9,181 nt of DNA. Origin: Thauera sp. Its GTDB lineage: Bacteria > Pseudomonadota > Gammaproteobacteria > Burkholderiales > Rhodocyclaceae. Location: contig JAKLLJ010000113.1 of assembly GCA_023150215.1 (NCBI GenBank), positions 1-9,181 of the forward strand, written 5' to 3'. Of this stretch, positions 1 to 5,950 are shown piece after piece (position 1 is the first letter of the stretch; each line of letters begins with the position of its first letter). The notes below the pieces were generated by a model. That model did no database searches, had not been told where the DNA came from, and was given only the letters and a program-made list of their open reading frames with translations. The position numbers and the translations under genes were made by a program.

Positions 1-465
1 ATCACTGCGCTGCCGGCAGCGCGCCCGAAGAAGGTGGTGCCGCGGCGCAGCGCCCGCTGTGCGGTGATCGTGCGCGACGGCGCGGTGCTTCTCGAACGTC
101 GCCCGCCGAGCGGCATCTGGGGAGGCCTGCTGGCGCTGCCGGAGATCCCCACGGATACGGCGGACATTCCCGCCTGGGTAGCGCTGCGTTGCGGCCTCGC
201 CACCGGCGCAGCACAAGCGCTGGCGCCGCTAACCCATGCATTCACCCATTTCGTGCTCGAACTGCAGCCCGTGCTGCTGCACGCAAGCACCGCGCAAGGC
301 CTGGCCGACGACGGCGCCCTGAGCTGGCTGCCGCTGGCCGGTCGCACCGACGCCGCACTGCCGACACCGATACGGCGCATCCTCGACACCCTCGCCTCGC
401 CCAGCCTGTTCGATGACGCCCTCGCACCGCCCGATAACGGCCTCGCACCGCAACGCCCCCTGTAG
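1..465 (+). CDS. mutY: A/G-specific adenine glycosylase MutY, C-terminal part (5' end outside window)
   Basis: MutY removes adenine mispaired with 8-oxoguanine, the last safeguard of the GO base-excision repair system. Only the final 154 codons are present; the frame is open from base 1, so the helix-hairpin-helix glycosylase domain and Fe-S cluster lie off the left edge. What remains is the Nudix-like C-terminal domain that recognises 8-oxoG. It opens with the linker ALPAARPKK, then LLERRPPSGIWGGLLALPE (nt about 88-144), the classic RPxxGIWGGLxxLPE signature, and later LTHAFTHFVLELQPV, the conserved H-x-FTHF strand. The last 20 or so residues are a Pro/Ala-rich tail. The stop codon TAG (463-465) is part of a GTAG-headed repeat, so the present C-terminus was probably set by that element. 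It converges with the LON-domain gene. The identity is secure from motifs; activity cannot be judged without the N-terminal domain. Confidence 0.93.
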   Translation: MTALPAARPKKVVPRRSARCAVIVRDGAVLLERRPPSGIWGGLLALPEIPTDTADIPAWVALRCGLATGAAQALAPLTHAFTHFVLELQPVLLHASTAQGLADDGALSWLPLAGRTDAALPTPIRRILDTLASPSLFDDALAPPDNGLAPQRPL

Positions 466-593
466 GAGCGGCGGCAACCGCGAACAGGGTCGTGCCGAAA
501 CCGGCATGGGCGACGAAGACGGGCGCCGTGTTCGCGCCTTCCGGCGCTCCTACAAACCGCCGCACGCGCTGTAGGAGCGGCGGCAGCCGCGAA
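462..593. repeat. Cluster of three GTAG-headed palindromic repeats between mutY and the LON-domain gene
   Basis: There are three 23-bp copies: 462-484 (+), 531-553 (-) and 571-593 (+). Each reads GTAGGAGC, a short stem-loop, then a GCGAA end. The copies at 462 and 571 have the stem GCGGC/GCCGC (the first with one C-A mismatch); the middle copy has GCGCC/GGCGC with a GGAA loop. The second and third face each other head to head, 17 bp apart. They fill the gap between two convergent genes, the usual site for REP elements, and could act as mRNA 3'-end structures for both. The arrangement resembles GTAG-headed REP/SMAG elements mobilised by RAYT transposases, but no RAYT gene is in the window. Confidence 0.88.
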
Positions 594-622
594 CGGAGAT
601 TGGCGCGGCGAAGGGCAGTGCC

Positions 623-1225
623 TCAAGTCTTCTTCGGCAACAGACCGTGCTCGCGCAGGAACTGGTGCAGGATCTCCAGCCGGCTCAGCGTGTCATCGAG
701 TTCGAGCAGCTTTTGCTTTGCCAGCAGCGGAATCGGCAGCAATTCGACATAGCGCGCGCCGACCCACGCCGCATTGTCGAAAGCATGCGGTGGCGGCAGG
801 CGATCGCCAAGTTCGTCGACGATCGAGCGCAGCAAGGGCAGCAGCTCGGACTGGGCGACGGGAACAGGCTCGGCGGGCGGCTCCTCCAGCCAGCGCACGG
901 TCGCGACCAGTAGCCCGTCGCGCTCGAGTTCGTGGTCGACGACGCGAAAGCGCCGCCCGCCACGCACCAGCAACTCGAGCACGCCGGCCTGCTCCATGTC
1001 CCAGCGCTCGATGCGCGCTTCGGTGCCGATCGGGTGCGGCACCGCCGCCTCGCCGACCTCCTCGCCGGCGGCGATCAGGCACACACCGAAAGGCGTGTCC
1101 GCTCGCATGCAGCGCGTGATCATGTCCATGTAGCGCGCCTCGAACACGCGCAGCGGCAGCACGCCGCCGGGGAACAGCACGGTCTTGAGCGGAAACAGCG
1201 GCAGGCGTTCGGGCGGCGGCGTCAT
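623..1225 (-). CDS. LON peptidase N-terminal (substrate-binding) domain protein, stand-alone
   Basis: This is a 200-residue protein made almost entirely of the LON N-terminal, PUA-like domain (COG2802 type), without the AAA+ ATPase or Ser-Lys protease of true Lon. The N-terminus has the family signature LFPLKTVLFPGGVLPLRVFE (residues 10-29), followed by RYMDMI; RGGRRFRVV (about 89-97) is another typical strand, and the C-terminal half is helical and Leu-rich. The reading frame stays open far upstream, but ATG at 1225 is chosen because an AGGAG lies at 1232-1236, six bases before it, and the homology starts there. Function is unknown; a role in binding unfolded or specific protein substrates is inferred from the domain. 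It starts 68 bases after ubiX ends and is probably co-transcribed with it. Product class is secure, biological role is not. Confidence 0.88.
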   Translation of the reverse strand: MTPPPERLPLFPLKTVLFPGGVLPLRVFEARYMDMITRCMRADTPFGVCLIAAGEEVGEAAVPHPIGTEARIERWDMEQAGVLELLVRGGRRFRVVDHELERDGLLVATVRWLEEPPAEPVPVAQSELLPLLRSIVDELGDRLPPPHAFDNAAWVGARYVELLPIPLLAKQKLLELDDTLSRLEILHQFLREHGLLPKKT

Positions 1226-1293
1226 GGTGAGCTCCTGAGTGAATGGGCCTCGCGGCCGCGGTCGGTGACCCTGCCGGCCGCTCGCCAGGCAGT

Positions 1294-1944
1294 TCAATCG
1301 TCTGCGCGCGCCCCCGCCCCGGCCGCGCCAGCGCGCGCCTCGCCCCAGCGCGCCATCAGAGTGTGCGGCACGCCGAGCTGGTCGAGGATACGGGCGACGA
1401 CGAAGTCGACCAGATCCTGCACGGTCTGCGGATGGTGGTAGAAGCCCGGATTGGGCGGCAGGATGCAGACGCCGAGGCGGGCGAGCTTGAGCATGTTCTC
1501 GAGGTGGATCGCCGAATACGGCGTCTCGCGCGGCACCAGCACGAGCTTGCGGCCTTCCTTGATGACGACGTCGGCGGCGCGCTCGATCAGATTCTGGCTC
1601 AGGCCGCCGGCGATCGAGGCCAGCGTGGCCACCGTGCACGGACACACCACCATGGCATCGGGCGGGTTGGAGCCGGAGGCCGGCGGAGCGAACCATTCCT
1701 CGCGGCCGAACACGCGCAGCTGGCCCGGCTCGGTGCCGAAACGCTCCGACAGCTCGGCCTCGACCTCGGCCGGGCGCGCCGGCAGGTTCCAGTCCATCTC
1801 CTGGCGAGCGACGATCTGCGCCACCTGGGAATACAGCAACCACACCCGACAGCCTGCCTGCAGCAGGCATTCGACCAGACGCACCCCGTAAGGCAGGCCG
1901 GAGGCGCCAGTGAAGGCGACGGTGATGGTGCGGGGAGTGTTCAT
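1294..1944 (-). CDS. ubiX: Flavin prenyltransferase UbiX
   Basis: UbiX joins a dimethylallyl group to reduced FMN to make prenylated FMN, the cofactor of UbiD-type (de)carboxylases used in ubiquinone synthesis and aromatic acid metabolism. The 216-residue protein shows a Rossmann-like flavoprotein start with GASG at 13-16, the stretch CPCTVATLASIAGGLS from 101, the signature RETPYSAIHLENML at 139-152, and FYHHPQT near 168. Starting at ATG 1944, Glu49, Arg122, Lys129, Arg139, Glu140, Tyr169 and Arg185 fall at the same numbers as active-site residues I recall from the Pseudomonas aeruginosa enzyme, which supports both identity and start. A longer frame with 24 more residues (to 2016) has no family resemblance. 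No clear Shine-Dalgarno precedes the ATG. The C-terminal tail is Ala/Gly-rich and not conserved. No ubiD partner lies nearby. Confidence 0.95.
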   Translation of the reverse strand: MNTPRTITVAFTGASGLPYGVRLVECLLQAGCRVWLLYSQVAQIVARQEMDWNLPARPAEVEAELSERFGTEPGQLRVFGREEWFAPPASGSNPPDAMVVCPCTVATLASIAGGLSQNLIERAADVVIKEGRKLVLVPRETPYSAIHLENMLKLARLGVCILPPNPGFYHHPQTVQDLVDFVVARILDQLGVPHTLMARWGEARAGAAGAGARADD

Positions 1945-2023
1945 CGGGGTGCGGGCGAGGATGGGGATGGCCTGAAGCGTAACCCATCCGGCTGGCGAGG
2001 GGCGCGGCGGCGCCACCGACGCA

Positions 2024-2172
2024 TTCGCGCCTGCGGGCGCTCCTGCACGGGGGCTGCGCCACTACACCCAATGGCGGCGGGGCAATATCGACGCATTCGC
2101 GCCTTCCGGCGCTCCTACACGGGAATCGTCGCGCGGCACCGCCCCCCGTGTAGGAGCGCCGGAAGGCGCGAA
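2024..2172. repeat. Three GTAG/GCAG-headed palindromic repeats between the substrate-binding protein gene and ubiX
   Basis: Copies lie at 2024-2046 (-), 2096-2118 (-) and 2150-2172 (+). The first has a GCAG head and CGCA loop and is diverged; the other two are identical in GTAG orientation (stem GCGCC/GGCGC, loop GGAA). The array occupies most of the 275-bp gap 1945-2219, starting 47 bp beyond the end of the binding-protein gene. It may form the 3' end of that transcript and separate it from ubiX. No other gene or promoter of good quality is seen in this gap. Confidence 0.88.
2096..2172. repeat. Perfect 28-bp inverted repeat formed by a head-to-head REP pair
   Basis: The arms 2096-2123 and 2145-2172 are exact reverse complements and leave a 21-base spacer (2124-2144). 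Each arm is one 23-bp repeat plus five extra bases (ACGGG/CCCGT) inside the head, so the identity goes beyond the element itself. In RNA it could form one long hairpin instead of two short ones, a strong candidate for 3'-end protection or transcription arrest downstream of the binding-protein gene. Confidence 0.85.
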
Positions 2173-2219
2173 CCCTCACGCGATGAATCAAGCGCGGCGC
2201 CCTGCGCGCGCCGCGCGCA

Positions 2220-3386
2220 TCACTCCAGGTAGTCGGTGACCAGCTCCCAGCGCCCGTTGCGGATCTGCGCCAGACGGCCCTGGCGGTTGCCGAGGTGATC
2301 GTCCGGGCGGAAGCGGTAGCTCGGGCTGCCGAAGTAATCACGGCTGAATTCCATGCGCTCGAGAGCGTACGCGAAGCGCTCGGGCGTGAGCTCGCGGCCG
2401 GTGGCCTCGGCGGTGCGCACGAAAAGATCGGCCAGCGTATAGCCCATCACGCTCCACACGTTGGGCTCGGCATTGAAGCGCGCACGGTAGCGTTCGATCC
2501 AGGCGGCGAGCTGGCTGTTGGCGCCGTCGGCGTAGGGATGCGGCAGCACCGACACCCCGTACAGGCCCTCGACCGCGGCGCCGCCAAGCTCGTGCGTCTG
2601 CGCCGAGTAGCCCGAGGCGGTGACCAGCATGTCGACGTTCCAGCCGATCTTGCGCGCCTCGGACATCGCCGCCACGGTCTCGCGCACCACGGTGGCGAGC
2701 ACGACGAGGTCGCACCGCGCCGCGCGCAGACGGGCGATCTGGCTGGAGAGGTCGGTGGCGCCGCGCTTGTAGCTGGTGCGCTCGATCAATTCGCGGCCGA
2801 GGCCGGACAGCGCCCTCTCGACCCCCTTCATCACTTCCAGGCCATAGTCGTCATCCTGATAGAGCAGGCAGCTGCGCTGGTAGCCGCGCTCGCGCACCAT
2901 GTGACGGGTGGCCGCCTCCATGTAGTCCTGGTAGGGGGCGAAGTTCTGGAACTTGAGCGGATGCAGCGGCTCGTAGGTCGCACGGTGGGGCGAGAACGGG
3001 AACAGGTGCAGGCGGCCGGCATCGACGACGATCGGCATGCTCGCCATCACCACCGGCGTACCCATGTTGGCGAGGAAGGCGAAGGCCTGGTCGTGTTGCA
3101 CCAGCTTGCGTGCGGCGAGCACCGCGCGCTTGGGGTCGTAGCCGGCGTCCTCGACCACCAGGCGGATGCGGCGACCGTGCACGCCGCCGCCGGCATTGGC
3201 CTCGTCGAAGCGCATCAGCATGCCGTCGCGCACCGGCACGCCGAGCATCGCGATCGGGCCGGAGAGGTCGGACACGGTGCCGACGACGATCTCGTCGGCA
3301 CTGACACCCGCGGCGTTTGCGGGCAGCGCGCCGGCGAAGGAAACGGCGGTGGCAAGGGCGAGCACAAGCCTGCGCAGCGGATTCAT
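2220..3386 (-). CDS. Periplasmic substrate-binding protein of a branched-chain amino acid-type ABC transporter (LivJ/LivK family)
   Basis: This 388-residue protein captures a ligand in the periplasm and presents it to LivHM-type permeases (Peripla_BP_6, COG0683). Residues 1-26 form a Sec signal peptide: MNPLRR, a hydrophobic core (LVLALATAVSFAGAL), then PANA and likely cleavage after Ala25 or Ala26. The mature protein starts with IVVGTVSDLSGPIAMLG (33-49), typical of the family, and has the inter-domain hinge segment LLYQDDDYGLEVMKG (164-178). ATG 3386 is chosen because the signal peptide begins there and GGAG (3396-3399) lies nine bases upstream; the frame stays open further but without family features. 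The ligand cannot be read from sequence: branched-chain amino acids, amides, urea or aromatic acids are all possible. livM and livH lie upstream on the same strand, with a small unknown gene in between. A stable hairpin sits in its leader. Confidence 0.9.
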   Translation of the reverse strand: MNPLRRLVLALATAVSFAGALPANAAGVSADEIVVGTVSDLSGPIAMLGVPVRDGMLMRFDEANAGGGVHGRRIRLVVEDAGYDPKRAVLAARKLVQHDQAFAFLANMGTPVVMASMPIVVDAGRLHLFPFSPHRATYEPLHPLKFQNFAPYQDYMEAATRHMVRERGYQRSCLLYQDDDYGLEVMKGVERALSGLGRELIERTSYKRGATDLSSQIARLRAARCDLVVLATVVRETVAAMSEARKIGWNVDMLVTASGYSAQTHELGGAAVEGLYGVSVLPHPYADGANSQLAAWIERYRARFNAEPNVWSVMGYTLADLFVRTAEATGRELTPERFAYALERMEFSRDYFGSPSYRFRPDDHLGNRQGRLAQIRNGRWELVTDYLE

Positions 3387-3406
3387 CGTCGAAAACTCCG
3401 GGGTGT

Positions 3407-3425
3407 GCGGGGTGCAACACCCCGC
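3407..3425 (-). promoter_or_regulatory. Stem-loop in the leader of the substrate-binding protein gene
   Basis: An 8-bp perfect stem (GCGGGGTG with CACCCCGC) closes a three-base loop, seven bases upstream of the GGAG ribosome site of the 2220-3386 gene. There is no U tract, so it is not a standard terminator. It may tune translation or protect the 5' end of a processed mRNA. It is the only clear structure in the 170-bp gap 3387-3556. Confidence 0.45.
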
Positions 3426-3556
3426 GGACGACAAAGGGAAGATGATGGCGCCGCGCCGGCGTGCACGCCACGCGATCCGATGAGCATGCGACACGACGCG
3501 CGCGGGGAAGACTCGGGGCCGGGCGCCGCGCTCGCGCGCGGTGCCTCGCCCCGGGT

Positions 3557-3784
3557 TCAGAACGGTAGCCGGCGGCGTGGCGCCTGGGTGTCGCGAGCGG
3601 ACTTGCGTGCCGGCTCGGCGGCAGCCGGCGCAGCCTTGACCGGCTTGCGAGGCGCGTTCAGCTCGTCCAGCGCGAAGCGCACCTTGCCTTCGAGTTCGCA
3701 GCCGCGCATGCCCGGCGAGCAAATCGCGCCGCGCACGCGCTGGCAGATTCCGTTCAGGTCGTGGGGGCAACTCCAGGCACTCAT
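3557..3784 (-). CDS. Small four-cysteine protein of unknown function
   Basis: This is a 75-residue protein with no signal peptide and no membrane segment. The N-terminal half carries Cys6, Cys14, Cys22 and Cys29 (spacing C-x7-C-x7-C-x6-C) in the context SCPH, GICQR, ICSPGMRGC, followed by ELEGKVRF; this looks like a small metal-binding or disulfide fold. The C-terminal half (about 45-75) is Ala/Pro/Lys/Arg-rich, probably disordered and basic. Evidence that it is real: ATG 3784 has GGAG five bases upstream (3790-3793), it fills a gap between two same-strand genes with no overlap, and the Cys/Gly/Pro pattern is unlike random high-GC translation. It lies 66 bases after livM and 170 bases before the binding-protein gene. 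The DNA just upstream (3795-3850) is noticeably less GC-rich, so it may have its own promoter. Function is not recognised. Confidence 0.72.
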   Translation of the reverse strand: MSAWSCPHDLNGICQRVRGAICSPGMRGCELEGKVRFALDELNAPRKPVKAAPAAAEPARKSARDTQAPRRRLPF

Positions 3785-3850
3785 GGCGGCTCCGGCAAAA
3801 CTGCAGGGAAGATTACGAGAGCGTTACTATCGTCTGCTGCAGCGCGATAA

Positions 3851-4852
3851 TCAAGCCTCGGGACGCCGCGGACGCGGGACCTCGCCGCCAGCCAGGCCGG
3901 CCGGGCGCAGCAGCACCACGGCAACGATCACCGCGCCGAACAGCAGCAACTCGAGTCCGGCCGCGCGCGCCCAGTCGCCGGGCAGCACATCGCGCAGCAG
4001 GGCGATCGCCTGCGGGATGGCGACGATGACCAGCGCCCCCCACACCGCCCCCGCAAGCCGCCGCGCGCCACCGATGAAGGCGAGCATCAGCAGTTCGAAC
4101 GAGAACGCCAGGCCGAACTGCTCCGGGCTGATGAAGCCGATCCAGTGCGCATAGAGCCCGCCCGCCAGCCCCGACAGCGCGCCACCGACCACGAAGGCCT
4201 GCATCCGCACGCGGTCGGGGTCGATGCCGCAGGCCGCTGCCGCGACTTCGTCGTCACGCACCGCCCGCCACGCGCGACCGTGGCGCGACGCACACAGGCG
4301 CGCGCAGGCGAACAGCGCGAGGCCGAGCGCGGCCGCACTCACCAGCGCCTGCGCAAGGCTCGAGTCCGCCCGCCAGCCCGCCACGGTGAACGCGCCCACT
4401 GCCATCCCGGCCGCACCGTGGGTGAGCGACTCCCAGCGCACCAGCGCCTCCTCGGCGATCAGCGCGAACGCGAGCGTGCTCATGCCGAAGTACAGCCCGC
4501 CCAGCCGGCGTGCCGGCAGGCTGGCGAGCGCGCCCCCGAGCGCACCGACCGCAGCGGCGAGCGGGAGTGCGAGCAGCGCGGGGAGACCATGCCCGACCAG
4601 CACCGCCTGCGCATAGGCGCCGAGCGCCACCATCGCCGCCTGGCCGAGCGCGATCTGCCCGGCCTGGCCGACCACCACAACCACGCCGAGGCCGGCGATC
4701 GCATAGGTCGCCACCAGCGTGGCCTTGCCGAAGGCGTAGTCGACGCCGAGCAACGCAAGCGCCAGCGCCGCCATCAGCAGCCACGGCGCTGCGCCGCGCG
4801 CGCAGGCGACGGCGCGCGCGCGCGCTGCCGGCTTGCCCGCGCCTGGACTCAT
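3851..4852 (-). CDS. livM: Branched-chain amino acid-type ABC transporter permease LivM
   Basis: This is a 333-residue inner-membrane subunit of a LivHM-type importer. It is strongly hydrophobic with about eight or more membrane segments. Family marks are GQAGQIALGQAAMVALGAY (62-80), close to the LivM GQxSLGxAAFxxxGAY motif; YFGMSTLAFALIAEEA (121-136); the cytoplasmic ATPase-coupling loop RAVRDDEVAAAACGIDPDRV (196-215); and FIGGARRLAGAVWGA (249-263). It is not fused to an ATPase domain, unlike some LivM proteins. Start ATG 4852 overlaps the livH stop in ATGA, indicating translational coupling; the frame is open much further upstream, but only as a shadow of livH. The N-terminus has an Arg/Ala-rich extension of about 22 residues before the first membrane helix. 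No livG or livF follows. Confidence 0.93.
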   Translation of the reverse strand: MSPGAGKPAARARAVACARGAAPWLLMAALALALLGVDYAFGKATLVATYAIAGLGVVVVVGQAGQIALGQAAMVALGAYAQAVLVGHGLPALLALPLAAAVGALGGALASLPARRLGGLYFGMSTLAFALIAEEALVRWESLTHGAAGMAVGAFTVAGWRADSSLAQALVSAAALGLALFACARLCASRHGRAWRAVRDDEVAAAACGIDPDRVRMQAFVVGGALSGLAGGLYAHWIGFISPEQFGLAFSFELLMLAFIGGARRLAGAVWGALVIVAIPQAIALLRDVLPGDWARAAGLELLLFGAVIVAVVLLRPAGLAGGEVPRPRRPEA

Positions 4853-5724
4853 GCCCGCCCCCGCGTGCCACGGCTGCCGCCCAGGCCGTGCGGAAACAAC
4901 AGCAGCGCAAGCATCAACAACAGGTAAGGCACGACATCCTTGGCGCCCTCGGGCAGCACAAGCCCGGCGAGTGCCTCGGCGACGCCCAGGAAGATGCCCG
5001 CGACGAGCGCGCCGGGCAAGCTGGTGAGCCCGCCGAGGACGGCAGCCGGAAAGGCTTTCAGCGCGATCAAGCCCATGTTCAGGTGAACGAAGGTGACCGG
5101 GGCGAGCAGCAGTCCGGCGATCGCCGCCAGCGCGGCGCCCAGCGTCCACGCCAGGGTATGCATGCGCGCCACCGGCACGCCCATCAGCGCGGCGCTGCGC
5201 GCATCCTCCGAGCAGGCGCGCAGCGCGAGCCCGGTGCGGGTGTAGCGGAAAAAGACGGCGAGCAGCGCGGCCAGCAGCAGCGTGGCGGCCACCACCCACA
5301 AGTGGCTGGTGGCGAGCACGAGGGGGCCGAGCGCGATCGTATCGGCGGCGAAGGGCAGGCGGTGCATGTCCTGCGCCGCCGCCGGCACCGAAGCCACGCC
5401 GCCACGCATCATCATGCCCAGGCCAAAGCTCAGCAGCACCGCCACCAGATGCGGACGGCCGAGGGCACGGCGCAGCGCGACACGCTCGAGCGCCGCACCC
5501 AGCAGCGCCACCGCCATCACCGCCGCCACCGCCGCCGCCGCCAACGGCCAGCCGGCCCAGGCATGAAGGCCAAGCGCGGCGAAGGCGCCGAGCATCAGCA
5601 GGTCGCCCTGCATGAAGCTGACCGTCTCGGTCGCTTTGTAGATCAGGACGAAGGACAGCGCGACCAGGCCATAGACGCAGCCGATCGCGATGCCGCTGGT
5701 GAGGACCTGGACGAATGCGAGCAT
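4849..5724 (-). CDS. livH: Branched-chain amino acid-type ABC transporter permease LivH
   Basis: This 291-residue inner-membrane protein pairs with LivM to form the translocation pore. The N-terminus MLAFVQVLTSGIAIGCVYGL and FVLIYKATETVSFMQGDLLM (25-44) match the LivH pattern of GSIYALxALGLTLVYxxxxxxNFAHGD; ACSEDARSAALMGVPVARMH (160-179) is the ATPase-facing loop, and AVLGGLTSLPGALVAGIFLG (218-237) is the conserved late helix pair. ATG 5724 is preferred over a TTG at 5757 because the first helix starts right after it; neither has a strong Shine-Dalgarno. Its stop overlaps the livM start. It is the first gene of the transport group, 226 bases downstream of the EF-hand gene, with palindromic repeats and a phased CATG array in the gap. 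Confidence 0.93.
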   Translation of the reverse strand: MLAFVQVLTSGIAIGCVYGLVALSFVLIYKATETVSFMQGDLLMLGAFAALGLHAWAGWPLAAAAVAAVMAVALLGAALERVALRRALGRPHLVAVLLSFGLGMMMRGGVASVPAAAQDMHRLPFAADTIALGPLVLATSHLWVVAATLLLAALLAVFFRYTRTGLALRACSEDARSAALMGVPVARMHTLAWTLGAALAAIAGLLLAPVTFVHLNMGLIALKAFPAAVLGGLTSLPGALVAGIFLGVAEALAGLVLPEGAKDVVPYLLLMLALLLFPHGLGGSRGTRGRA

Positions 5725-5787
5725 GGGGCCGAAGGATAGCCGATCCGCCGCACACAAGAAGATCGCCCGGCGCCCCGCGGTTCACCC

Positions 5788-5908
5788 GCAGGAGCGCCGG
5801 AAGGCACGAACAACGAGCCCGGGAAACGACGCATGCACAAACATGGCAACGCATGCACGAAACGAGCGCCACCATTCGCGCCCGATTCGCGCCTGCCGGC
5901 GCTCCTAC
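5788..5908. repeat. Two tail-to-tail palindromic repeats upstream of livH
   Basis: Copies are at 5788-5810 (+) and 5886-5908 (-), the only pair here with tails facing each other, 75 bp apart. The left copy is diverged: GCAG head and one stem mismatch (GCGCC/GGCAC). The right copy is canonical (GTAG, stem GCGCC/GGCGC, loop GGCA). Just before it, ATTCGCGCC occurs twice (near 5874 and 5885), suggesting a partial tail duplication. They lie in the 226-bp gap 5725-5950 between the EF-hand gene end and livH. Confidence 0.8.
5829..5858. promoter_or_regulatory. Phased CATG / repeated ACGCATGCAC boxes, possible operator upstream of livH
   Basis: The 10-mer ACGCATGCAC occurs at 5829-5838 and again at 5849-5858, 20 bp apart; each holds the palindrome GCATGC. 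A third CATG lies midway, giving CATG at 5832, 5842 and 5852, one helical turn apart on the same DNA face. It is 105-134 bp upstream of the livH start and between the two palindromic repeats. Such spacing suits a dimeric regulator, but the length is short and chance is possible. Confidence 0.35.
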
Positions 5909-5950
5909 AGGGGGCGGGGCCGGATCATGGTTGGGCCCGTATGCCCTCGA

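Noticed and set aside
623..2341. A single 572-codon frame running through the LON-domain gene and across ubiX and the repeats
   Set aside because: Only the last 200 codons show LON family sequence, with a good ribosome site at 1232-1236. The rest is an Arg/Pro/Gly-rich shadow of ubiX in another frame.
2295..4154. A 619-codon open frame on the + strand, antisense to the binding-protein gene, the small gene and livM
   Set aside because: It is His/Arg/Gly-rich with no family resemblance. It mirrors real genes with strong signatures on the other strand, as expected at about 70% G+C where antisense stops are rare.
3851..5875. A possible LivH-LivM-like fusion suggested by a 674-codon open frame
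   Set aside because: The part upstream of 4852 is a frame-shifted shadow of livH, and livH itself ends in an ATGA overlap with livM, so these are two separate proteins.
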